Origin: Alphaproteobacteria bacterium
GTDB lineage: Bacteria > Pseudomonadota > Alphaproteobacteria > Acetobacterales > Acetobacteraceae
Assembly: GCA_016869715.1 (NCBI GenBank)
Contig: VGDM01000015.1
Location: 1-64,000 of the forward strand
Direction of reading: 5' to 3'
Length of the DNA stretch: 64,000 bases
Shown: positions 36,786-44,265 of the stretch, piece after piece
Numbering within the stretch: the stretch's first letter is position 1
Layout of the letters: the number at the start of each line of letters is the position of its first letter
The notes under the pieces: model-generated
The model's input: the letters and a program-made list of their open reading frames with translations, nothing else
Databases searched by the model: none
Told to the model about the DNA's origin: nothing
Translations under genes and position numbers: made by a program

Positions 36786-37487
36786 TCAGACATGCAAATA
36801 AGTATCGCGAATCTCCGGCACGGCGGCCAGGGCCGCGCTATCACCCTGCCACACCACGCGGCCTTTTTCGATCACCACATGCCAATCAGCGAGGCGCATC
36901 ACAGCGGCTAGGTTCTTGTCAATCAATAGGATCGCCTGACCTTCGGCGCGCAGCTTCGCCATCACTTGCCAAATCTCGGCCCGGATAAGCGGCGCCAGAC
37001 CCTCGGTCGCTTCATCCAGCACCAATAGTCGCGGATTGGTCATCAAGGCGCGCCCAATCGCGAGCATTTGCTGCTCGCCGCCGGAAAGCTTGGCGCCGGA
37101 TTGGCGGCGCCTTTCAGCGAGGCGCGGGAACAGCGCATAGATCGCCGGTAAATCCCATCGCGGCGCACCGCCAGCGCGATTGGCCGCGGTGGCGACGAGG
37201 TTTTCCTCAACGCTGAGTGTCGGGAATATCTGCCGCCCCTCTGGCACCAGCCCAATTCCGCGCTGCGCGATGCCATAGGGCGCGGCGCCGGTAATCTCCT
37301 GCCCATCAAAACGAATATGTCCGGCACTCGGGCGGATCAGCCCCATAATGGCGCGCACCGTGGTGGTCTTGCCCATGCCATTGCGGCCAAGCAGCGTCAC
37401 CACCTGGCCCGCGCCCACGCCAAAGCTGATGCCGTTCAGCACCTGGCTTTCGCCATAGCCGGCGACAATACCCCCCAGCGTCAGCAT
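36786..37487 (-). CDS. livF: Branched-chain-type ABC transporter ATPase LivF
   Basis: A 233-residue ATPase: Walker A GRNGMGKTTT, signature LSGGEQQ, Walker B LLVLDEATEGLAP and the LivF-specific GLVPEGRQIFPTLSVEENL. It energises HAAT-family uptake with LivG. It overlaps livG by 7 bp and is the last gene of a six-gene minus-strand unit. In place of the H-loop histidine the sequence reads LLIDKNL; LivF proteins often have EQN here. Confidence 0.95.
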   Translation of the reverse strand: MLTLGGIVAGYGESQVLNGISFGVGAGQVVTLLGRNGMGKTTTVRAIMGLIRPSAGHIRFDGQEITGAAPYGIAQRGIGLVPEGRQIFPTLSVEENLVATAANRAGGAPRWDLPAIYALFPRLAERRRQSGAKLSGGEQQMLAIGRALMTNPRLLVLDEATEGLAPLIRAEIWQVMAKLRAEGQAILLIDKNLAAVMRLADWHVVIEKGRVVWQGDSAALAAVPEIRDTYLHV

Positions 37488-38239
37488 TGGATTTCTTCTT
37501 CGCCGAGATAGGCTGCGCGCACTTCGTCACTCGAGCGGATCTCGGTGGTGCTGCCACTCGCAATAATGCGCCCTTCGGCGAGCACGGAAATCCGATCCGC
37601 CAGTGCGAAGACCGCCTGCATGTCATGTTCCACCAGCAGAATCGCGTAGCGGGATTTCAGCCGGCGCAGTAGCGTGATCAGGCGTTCGGTTTCCTCGGGC
37701 CCCGCACCAGCAAGCGGTTCATCGAGCAATAGCAACCGTGGTTGGGCGGCGAGTGCAATGGCAATTTCCAAGGCGCGCTTTTCGCCATGGCTGAGCGCGC
37801 CCGCCATGATCGCCGCGCGATTCGCCAAGCCGACCTCATTCAGGGCATGGCGTGCGGCTTCGTTCAACGCTTCTTCCGCTGCAGCAGCACGAAAGAAGCG
37901 AAAGGAAGAACCGCTTTTCGCCTGTGCCGCCAGGGCGACATTTTCCAGTACCGAAAAACCCGCTATGATGTTGGTGATCTGAAAGCTGCGCGCCAAGCCC
38001 GCATGCACGCGGCGCGGGACAGAAAAGCGCGTGATGTCCACGCCCGCAAAAACGACCTGCCCCGCATCGGGCGCGACCGTGCCGGTAACCTGATGGATCA
38101 GCGTGGTCTTGCCCGCACCATTGGGGCCGATCAGCGCGTGAATCTCGCTGGGTTGCACTTCCAGGCTGACATCATTGGTCACCGCAAGCCCGCCATAATG
38201 CTTGCGTAAGCCCTGGATGCTGAGCAGCGCCTCAGCCAC
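37481..38239 (-). CDS. livG: Branched-chain-type ABC transporter ATPase LivG
   Basis: About 252 residues: Walker A GPNGAGKTTL, ARSFQITNIIAGFSVLENVALAA (LivG family), signature LSHGEKRALEIAIAL, Walker B LLLLDEPLAG and H-loop LVEHDMQAVF. I start it at GTG 38239, overlapping the livM stop, with a GGGG-rich ribosome site; the track start at 38260 is a TTG deeper inside livM. Confidence 0.95.
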   Translation of the reverse strand: MAEALLSIQGLRKHYGGLAVTNDVSLEVQPSEIHALIGPNGAGKTTLIHQVTGTVAPDAGQVVFAGVDITRFSVPRRVHAGLARSFQITNIIAGFSVLENVALAAQAKSGSSFRFFRAAAAEEALNEAARHALNEVGLANRAAIMAGALSHGEKRALEIAIALAAQPRLLLLDEPLAGAGPEETERLITLLRRLKSRYAILLVEHDMQAVFALADRISVLAEGRIIASGSTTEIRSSDEVRAAYLGEEEIQC

Positions 38240-39167
38240 GACGCGTCCCCAAAAAGCCAATCAACCCGCCGCGCATGAAAAGCACCGCCAAAATGAGCAG
38301 CGGGCCAAAGATCATTTTCCAATGCGCCGTCAGGTTCGGTAGCCAGGTTTCCAACATCACAAACAGCACCGCGCCAAGGATGGCCCCGGAAAGCCGCCCC
38401 AGCCCGCCCAGGATCACCATGAAAATAAGCTCACCGGAACGCTGCCAGCTCATGTAGGCAGGTGCGACGAATTCGGTGGCATTGGCGAACAAAACGCCCG
38501 CAAGCCCCACCAGCGTGCCGGCAATGACATAGGCCAGAAGCCGATACGGGTAGGGCGCGAAACCCGCCGCCTCTGCACGCAGCGGATTTTCCCGCGCCGC
38601 GCGCAAGACACGCCCGAAACGCGACGCCAGCAACATGGCGCAAAACCCCCAGCACAACACCAGAAAACCGAGGCAGAGGTAATGAAAGAATAGCCGGTTC
38701 TCCATCAGCCGTGAACCGAACATCTCGGTCCGGTCATACATTGTATAACCATCATCCCCGCCATAGGCCGCGAGTGATGATGCGGTGAAGAACGCCATCT
38801 GCCCGAAGGCGAGCGTGATCATGATGAAATTCACGCCCTCAGTCCGGATCGCAATCGCACCGGTCAGCAGGGAAAACGATGCAGCGGCGGCGATCGCCAC
38901 GGGCAGCACGATGGTGATATCGGTCAGCCGATGCGCATCCAAGATGGCAACGGCATAGGCGCCAACACCCATCGCCGCGGCATGGCCAAGGCTTGCCAGC
39001 CCCGCGCCGCCCACCAGGAAGGAAAGCGAAACCGCCGAAGCCGCCAGGATCATCATGCGCGCAAACATGGTCAGGTAGTGATTGGCGCCAAGCCCGATGA
39101 AGGGCGCGAGCGCAAGTGCCACCAGCACCAGCAGCGTCAGCGCCACATCAAGCCGCAGGCGCGGCAT
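38232..39167 (-). CDS. livM: Branched-chain-type ABC transporter permease LivM
   Basis: About 311 residues, eight or more hydrophobic segments. The permease signature GGLGRLSGAILGAVLFVMLET and AARENPLRAEAAG mark LivM. Start ATG 39167 has AGGAG eight bases upstream; GTG 39176 is an alternative. It directly follows livH. Confidence 0.94.
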   Translation of the reverse strand: MPRLRLDVALTLLVLVALALAPFIGLGANHYLTMFARMMILAASAVSLSFLVGGAGLASLGHAAAMGVGAYAVAILDAHRLTDITIVLPVAIAAAASFSLLTGAIAIRTEGVNFIMITLAFGQMAFFTASSLAAYGGDDGYTMYDRTEMFGSRLMENRLFFHYLCLGFLVLCWGFCAMLLASRFGRVLRAARENPLRAEAAGFAPYPYRLLAYVIAGTLVGLAGVLFANATEFVAPAYMSWQRSGELIFMVILGGLGRLSGAILGAVLFVMLETWLPNLTAHWKMIFGPLLILAVLFMRGGLIGFLGTRRG

Positions 39168-39168
39168 G

Positions 39169-40092
39169 CTAACCACTCCTGGCTGGGAAAAGCCCGCGCG
39201 GGCGGAAGGCCAGGATCGCCGCCATAGCGATATAGACCAGCATGGAAGCGAGCGCCGCGCCCGTTTGCCGCGCGGCAGATGGATCGAGAAACAGCCGCAT
39301 CAGATCAGGCATCAGCGATTTGCCGAGCGTATCCGTCAGCCCCACAATCACGGCCGCAATAAAGGCACCGCGAATGGACCCAATGCCGCCAACGACAATC
39401 ACCACAAAGGCCAGGATCAATACATGATCACCCATGCCTGGCTCTACCGAGAAAATTGGCCCGGCCAGCGCGCCAGCAAATCCCGCCAGCATGGCGCCAA
39501 AGGCAAAGACCAACATGAATAGCCGGCGAATATCCACCCCAAGTGCTGAAACCATAGGCGCATTCGTGGCGCCCGCGCGCACCAACATGCCAAGCCGCGT
39601 GCACTCCACCAAAAACCAAAGGCCAAGCGCGGTGGCGATGCCGGCACATAATACGGCGATGCGATACAGCGGATATTGCAACCCCGGCATCAGCACCACG
39701 CCGCCTTCCAGCAGAGCGGGGACGGGCACTTGCAGCGGCGCGGCACCCCAAATGGCCTTCACCGCCTCATTGAGAAACAAGATCACGCCAAAGGTTGCGA
39801 GCACCTGCGACAAATGATCGCGATCATACAAATGCCGAAAGATCAGTACTTCCAGCAACAGGCCGAAGATCAGCGCTGCCGGTAGTGCCAGCAAAAGTCC
39901 AAGCCAGAAGGACCCTGTCGCCGCTGCCAAGGCAGCGCCAAGATAGGCCCCCAGCATATACTGCACCCCATGCGCGAGGTTGATGAAATCCATTACGCCA
40001 AACACCAGCGTGAGGCCCGCCGCCACCAGGAAAAGCAGAATGCCAAGTTGCAGGCCATTCAAGGCCTGCACTAGGAAAAGCCCCGTGCTCAC
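39169..40092 (-). CDS. livH: Branched-chain-type ABC transporter permease LivH
   Basis: A 307-residue inner membrane permease with INLAHGVQYMLGAYLG near the N-terminus and VVIVVGGIGSIRGAFIAAVIVG near the C-terminus, standard LivH signatures. GTG start. The gap to the upstream binding-protein gene is 7 bp. Confidence 0.95.
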   Translation of the reverse strand: MSTGLFLVQALNGLQLGILLFLVAAGLTLVFGVMDFINLAHGVQYMLGAYLGAALAAATGSFWLGLLLALPAALIFGLLLEVLIFRHLYDRDHLSQVLATFGVILFLNEAVKAIWGAAPLQVPVPALLEGGVVLMPGLQYPLYRIAVLCAGIATALGLWFLVECTRLGMLVRAGATNAPMVSALGVDIRRLFMLVFAFGAMLAGFAGALAGPIFSVEPGMGDHVLILAFVVIVVGGIGSIRGAFIAAVIVGLTDTLGKSLMPDLMRLFLDPSAARQTGAALASMLVYIAMAAILAFRPRGLFPARSG

Positions 40093-40099
40093 GCGTCAA

Positions 40100-41281
40100 T
40101 TAGCGCATGCGGCATTCGGCGACCCAAGGGTCCACGTTATTCTCAAGCACTTTACGCACGATTTCGGTCTGGAACTTGCCATCAGCACGCTTGGCCACGC
40201 GCGTCAGCCAGAAATCCTGCACGGGGAAGTGATTCGCGCCAATCTTGAAATTCCCGCGCACCGAGGTGAAATCCGCCGCGCGCAACCCAGCACGCAGCGC
40301 ATCCTTGTCGGCCAAGCGGCCACCGGCACGGCGAATGGCGGAATTGAGCATCATGGCACCATCATAGGCTTGCGCGGCGTAACTCGCCGGCACGTAATTG
40401 AAGGCGGCCTCGAAATCCGCGACGAAGCGGCGATTGGCCGCATTGTCCATATTTGGCGCCCAATTCGATCCCGAAAAGAAACCAACCGCCGCATCCTGCT
40501 GCGCGGGTAGCACCGCCTCATCCACCGTGAAGGTGGACAGGAAGGGGATATTTGCCAAGCCGGCCTGGCGATATTGCCGCACCAGATTCACGCCAAGCCC
40601 GCCCGGCATGAAGGTGAAAATCGCATCCGGACGCGCCGCCGCGATCTTCGAGAGCTCGGCCGCGAAATCAAGCTGCGTGAGCGGCACATAGACCTCATCC
40701 ACCACTTCGCCCTTGAAGCGGGATTTGAAGCCAGCCACCGCATCGCGCCCGGCCTGGTAGTTCGGCACCAGCACAAAGACGCGGCGATAGCCCTGATCTT
40801 CGCAGACCTGGCCGATCACGGCATGCACCTGATCATTATTGTAGGATGTCGCGAAGAAGAAGGGATTGCAGCCACGCCCGGCAAGGGGGGAAGGCCCGGC
40901 ATTGGTGCTGATAAGGAAGGTATTGGCTTCCGTAACCGGGCGGACAATGGCTTGCAGAATATTGGAGAAAACAACGCCGACGATGAAATCGCAGCGGTCG
41001 CGTTCGAGTGCGGTGCGCACCTTGGTCACCGCCACATCTGGCTTCAATTCATCATCAATCATCACGGTCTCGGCGGTCAGGCCACCCAGCCGGCCATTCA
41101 GATGGCGCAGCCCCATCAGGAAGCCATCGCGCAATTGCGTCCCCAGCGCCGCTTGCGGGCCGGTTTGCACGGCAATCAGGCCGATCTTCACCCCGCCCGC
41201 GGGTTGCGCATGCAGAATGGCGGGCGCTGCCAGCAGCCCTAAGGCGCCGCCCATGGCGGCACGACGTGAAAGAGAGCTCAT
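40100..41281 (-). CDS. ABC transporter substrate-binding protein (LivK-like)
   Basis: A 393-residue periplasmic binding protein of type I fold. Twin-Arg-like signal SRRAAMGGALGLLAAPAILHAQ, then VKIGLIAVQTGPQAALGTQLRDGFLMGL. The Leu/Ile/Val-binding family is broad and includes amide- and aromatic-compound receptors, so the ligand is open. GGAGG precedes ATG 41281. It follows the arylformamidase-like gene by 35 bp on the same strand. Confidence 0.93.
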   Translation of the reverse strand: MSSLSRRAAMGGALGLLAAPAILHAQPAGGVKIGLIAVQTGPQAALGTQLRDGFLMGLRHLNGRLGGLTAETVMIDDELKPDVAVTKVRTALERDRCDFIVGVVFSNILQAIVRPVTEANTFLISTNAGPSPLAGRGCNPFFFATSYNNDQVHAVIGQVCEDQGYRRVFVLVPNYQAGRDAVAGFKSRFKGEVVDEVYVPLTQLDFAAELSKIAAARPDAIFTFMPGGLGVNLVRQYRQAGLANIPFLSTFTVDEAVLPAQQDAAVGFFSGSNWAPNMDNAANRRFVADFEAAFNYVPASYAAQAYDGAMMLNSAIRRAGGRLADKDALRAGLRAADFTSVRGNFKIGANHFPVQDFWLTRVAKRADGKFQTEIVRKVLENNVDPWVAECRMR

Positions 41282-41316
41282 TTTTAAGCCTCCACGGTTG
41301 AAATGCCTAGTTTGTA

Positions 41317-42150
41317 TTACTGCGCGAAGCCTGGGCGCAAGGCAAGGCGCTGCGCCATTTTGCCCGCATGAATCATCAAGGGATGGGCGGGGTCCATGAA
41401 GGGGTCCAGCACGGTGAAGTGATTGGCGCCGGGGAGCGCTTCAAAACTACCACCCCAATGGGAAGCGAAATCGCGGCTTTGGCGGATGAATTCATCGCTC
41501 TCCGCCCCACCCACCACGACATGCAAAGCCTCAAAAGCGGGCGGCGGCAGCAGGCGGGGCGATAGCGTCACGATATCCTGCCCTGTCAGGTTCAGGGCCT
41601 TGGCGATGCTGGTACCCTTCAACGGCCCCAATTCAAACACGCCCGAGACGGGCAGCGCGGCCCCGACCATCCCGGCCGGCAGGCCAGGTTCCCAAGCGGG
41701 CCAATCGGTCGCCAGCAGCAGGGCGGCCAACTGCCCGCCGGCGGAATGCCCTGCCGCCAGCAGCCGCCCGCCTCGGCGCCGATGCAAAAAGGCCGCGGCG
41801 CGGCGCATTTGCGTGGCGATGTCGCCCAAAGTCACCTCGGGACAAAGGTCATAGGACGGCACTGCCACCGCGACACCTTGGCCAGCCAAGCCCCGCGCGC
41901 AATGACTTACAAAACTCCGGTCCAGCGCTTGCCAATAGCCGCCATGGATAAAGAGTGCCATCGGCGCGGCCCCGTCATCCGGGGGCAGAAACAAGTCGAG
42001 CTTCTCCCGCGCCCCCGCGCCATAGGCAAGGTTGAGTTCTGCCCTGACGCCGCTCACGCGGAAGGCAGCGGCATCACGCGCCCAGTCAGCGATGATTTCG
42101 GCGCTTTCGGGCACGCGGGCCCGATTATTGTACTCCCGTTCGGCGTCCAT
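41317..42150 (-). CDS. Arylformamidase-like alpha/beta hydrolase
   Basis: A 277-residue hydrolase with the HGGYW oxyanion motif (LFIHGGYWQALDRS), nucleophile elbow AGHSAGGQL and catalytic His in GANHFTVLDPF. This combination and the N-terminal EYNNRARVPE match eukaryote-type kynurenine formamidase/AFMID-like bacterial hydrolases. It is the first gene of the unit with the LivK-type transporter, suggesting that the imported compound is an amide or ester it cleaves (inference). Confidence 0.87.
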   Translation of the reverse strand: MDAEREYNNRARVPESAEIIADWARDAAAFRVSGVRAELNLAYGAGAREKLDLFLPPDDGAAPMALFIHGGYWQALDRSFVSHCARGLAGQGVAVAVPSYDLCPEVTLGDIATQMRRAAAFLHRRRGGRLLAAGHSAGGQLAALLLATDWPAWEPGLPAGMVGAALPVSGVFELGPLKGTSIAKALNLTGQDIVTLSPRLLPPPAFEALHVVVGGAESDEFIRQSRDFASHWGGSFEALPGANHFTVLDPFMDPAHPLMIHAGKMAQRLALRPGFAQ

Positions 42151-42194
42151 GGCCGTATCTGAAACGGGAAAGCCATGACAGGCAAGGCGGGGCG

Positions 42195-42755
42195 ATGCGG
42201 GTTTATCTGGCGGGGCCGGAGGTGTTTCTGGCGGATCGTGACGACATCGCCGCGGCCAAGAAGGCGACTTGCGCGGAATACGGGATGATTGGCGTTTTCC
42301 CGACCGACCCGGCGCCAGGCGCGCTGCCTGCCGATACCGATTGGATGCAGATCTACCTGGGCAATGAGGCGCATATCCGTGGCTGTGATGCGCTGATTGC
42401 GAACCTCACACCCTTTCGCTGCGCCTCGGCCGATCCCGGCACGGCTTATGAGCTTGGTTTCATGCGCGCGCTTGGCCGGCCGGTGCTGGGCTACAGCAAT
42501 GCGGCGGGGAATTTCACCACACGTAATTTGGCGTTACTAAGTGGTGCTGTGCATCGCCGCGCATCGGGCGCCTGGGAAGACGCTAATGGCATGGAGGTAG
42601 AGGATTTCGGCCTGACCGATAACCTCATGCTTGATGGTGGCATTACAGCTTCGGGTGGTGTCTTGGTGGTGAACCACATTGCAGAAGCCGCGCACTGGCA
42701 CGACCTGATGGGTTTTAGCCGCTGTGTTGCGCATTTGGCGGGAATGAAGCGCTAG
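42195..42755 (+). CDS. Nucleoside 2-deoxyribosyltransferase-like protein
   Basis: A 186-residue protein with VYLAGPEVF at the N-terminus and SADPGTAYELGFMRALGRPVLGY, the NDT signature with its catalytic-type Glu. ANLTPFRCASADPGT is typical. It transfers deoxyribose between bases or hydrolyses N-glycosidic bonds in nucleotide salvage. It is divergent from the hydrolase, 44 bp apart. Confidence 0.9.
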   Translation: MRVYLAGPEVFLADRDDIAAAKKATCAEYGMIGVFPTDPAPGALPADTDWMQIYLGNEAHIRGCDALIANLTPFRCASADPGTAYELGFMRALGRPVLGYSNAAGNFTTRNLALLSGAVHRRASGAWEDANGMEVEDFGLTDNLMLDGGITASGGVLVVNHIAEAAHWHDLMGFSRCVAHLAGMKR

Positions 42756-42867
42756 CGTCATCTTCCAAAATAGTTCAGGATAAAGTGTGATCTGCGTCAC
42801 TGTTTCATGCTTGCGGTGATCTCATTGTAGCAAAGCCGCGCGCGACGTTCTGTTCATGAGGAACCCC

Positions 42868-43170
42868 ATGCCCAAAATCGCCATCATCGTTGAATTCAAG
42901 ATCAAGGAAGGTCAGCACGCTGTCTTTGATGACATCATCCGCGAACATGCCCGCCTGACGCTGCAGGAAGAACGCGGCTGTGAGCGCTTTGATGTGCTGC
43001 AACCGCTCGACAAGGACGGTGCGCATGACAAAAGCCGCGTCATGCTGTGCGAAGTTTATCAGGATCGCACGGCGGTGGATGTGCATACCAAGAACCCGCG
43101 CCTGGCTAGGGTGCGCGATTCCTACGCGCCGCTGATCGAAGGCCGCACGCTGACGCTTTGTGAGATGTGA
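42868..43170 (+). CDS. Antibiotic biosynthesis monooxygenase (ABM) domain protein
   Basis: A 100-residue ferredoxin-like ABM protein: VEFKIKEGQHAVFDDIIREHARLTLQEERGCERFDVLQP and a late TLCEM. Usually dimeric; acts as a small quinol/heme-type monooxygenase or stress protein. Start ATG 42868 follows GAGGAACCCC; the track start four codons earlier lacks this spacing. Confidence 0.9.
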   Translation: MPKIAIIVEFKIKEGQHAVFDDIIREHARLTLQEERGCERFDVLQPLDKDGAHDKSRVMLCEVYQDRTAVDVHTKNPRLARVRDSYAPLIEGRTLTLCEM

Positions 43171-43594
43171 GGCGAAGGGCGCTGGATCACGCCCGTCAGC
43201 CCCAACGCAGTAAGGGTAAATTCCTGCAGGCTTGTCTCAGGGGCCGGGAGAATTAGCGCCAATTGATGGGAGGAATTTATTTTTTGCTCGCTCAAAACGA
43301 GTACCTTTAGTGAGGCTCTCTCTCCTGAGATCTCCCTCGAATGGAAGACGATGACGCGTATCTACGGGAAATGGGTATTGATGGGGATGAGCGTCGGACT
43401 AATTGGGCCTGCCATGGACTCTTTTTTTGTAGGAGCTTGTCAGATGAGCAGCAGTTTTGGGCGGGTTTCGCAATAACCGTAATTGCGATGTTGCCTGTAC
43501 ACGCGATTAATAAAAGAAGAAATTCGTGAAAAATTTAAAAAACTTACAGTGAGGGCGGCTTTTTTCGTCCAATCCTAATATGGCTTTGACTTCC
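43171..43594. other. AT-richer intergenic patch
   Basis: 424 bp with clearly lower GC than its surroundings, long A and T runs (near 43275, 43425 and 43530-43575) and no recognised gene. One 62-codon ORF is listed separately. I see no transposase, tRNA or direct repeats at its edges, but it has the look of acquired or decaying DNA. Confidence 0.5.
43341..43529 (+). CDS. Hypothetical small protein with C-terminal membrane segment
   Basis: 62 codons from ATG 43341. The N-terminal half is acidic (MEDDDAYLREMGIDGDERR); the C-terminal half has one hydrophobic stretch FWAGFAITVIAMLPVHA followed by a basic tail INKRRNS, a plausible tail anchor. No good ribosome site and no recognised family, so coding status is doubtful. 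Confidence 0.25.
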   Translation: MEDDDAYLREMGIDGDERRTNWACHGLFFCRSLSDEQQFWAGFAITVIAMLPVHAINKRRNS

Positions 43595-44074
43595 TCAAGC
43601 CTCGTTCATCCGCGCCGCAAGCGCAAGATCCTCTGTGCTCATTTTATGGGCCGGGAGGATCGGCACCAATTGATGTGGCTCATAAAGCCGCTTCAACGCG
43701 TCCCAATCCCGCAGGACACTTACATAAATCCAGCGGCAATAATGCAGCTGCGTAACATGCGCCCGTGCAGCCTCTCTACCAATCAGGCTGCTGAGCGCCT
43801 CAATTTCCAGCCAATTCACCATCAGATGGAGATGCGTTAAGGAAAGCGTATCGGCGCCTTCGCCGCCCCCAATGGGTGGATCAGGATAGCGGCCTCCCAG
43901 TGCGGCCCATACCCCGCGCCACTGATCGCTACGCTTATGGGAATACCAGGTCACATACCAATGCAACTGTTCGTGGAGATAGATTGCCAGCAAACCAAAG
44001 TCGCTTCAATAAATGTACTGCGTATTCAAGTTGATCACCGGATGGCTATGCAGCAGCCTTGTCGGCGTTATCAC
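43595..44074 (-). pseudogene. Unknown protein with HExLH motif, interrupted by an in-frame stop
   Basis: Reading back from the track ORF (43595-43993), the frame continues upstream through a single TGA at 44006-44008 to a GTG at 44074. Across the stop the protein reads ...NTQYIY-*-SDFGLLAIYLHEQLHWYVTWY, where TGG (Trp) for TGA would restore it. The total is about 160 codons. HEQLH resembles a zinc HExxH. Other conserved-looking parts are GGRYPDPP and LHYCRWIYVSVLRDWDAL. No family recognised. The GTG overlaps the stop of the small ORF upstream (GTGA). Confidence 0.5.
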
Positions 44075-44199
44075 GACTTCCCGGAAATATCAGAAGCGCC
44101 AAGCGCGTATTTGGTGCGAAGCGCGATCAGCCTATCGCCGATCGCCATGGCGGCACGCTCGGCATGCGACAGGTCGATCCATATCCGAATATCGGTCAT
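44071..44199 (-). CDS. Hypothetical 42-residue protein coupled to the HExLH gene
   Basis: Too short for the ORF track. ATG 44199 to TGA 44071 encodes MTDIRIWIDLSHAERAAMA and further residues; composition is protein-like (amphipathic, charged helices). Its stop overlaps the GTG of the next gene by GTGA, the usual arrangement of coupled genes, which is the main support. Not recognised. Confidence 0.35.
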   Translation of the reverse strand: MTDIRIWIDLSHAERAAMAIGDRLIALRTKYALGASDISGKS

Positions 44200-44265
44200 A
44201 ACGCGCAGTTTTAAGTCTCAGGTTCAGCTCGGCCCCGCCAGGAGCATAGGGCCAAGCCCAAAAAT

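Noticed and set aside
44006-44008. Selenocysteine reading of the in-frame TGA in the HExLH gene
   Set aside because: No SECIS-like hairpin stands out just after the TGA and the context suits Trp (one-base change); mutation is simpler.
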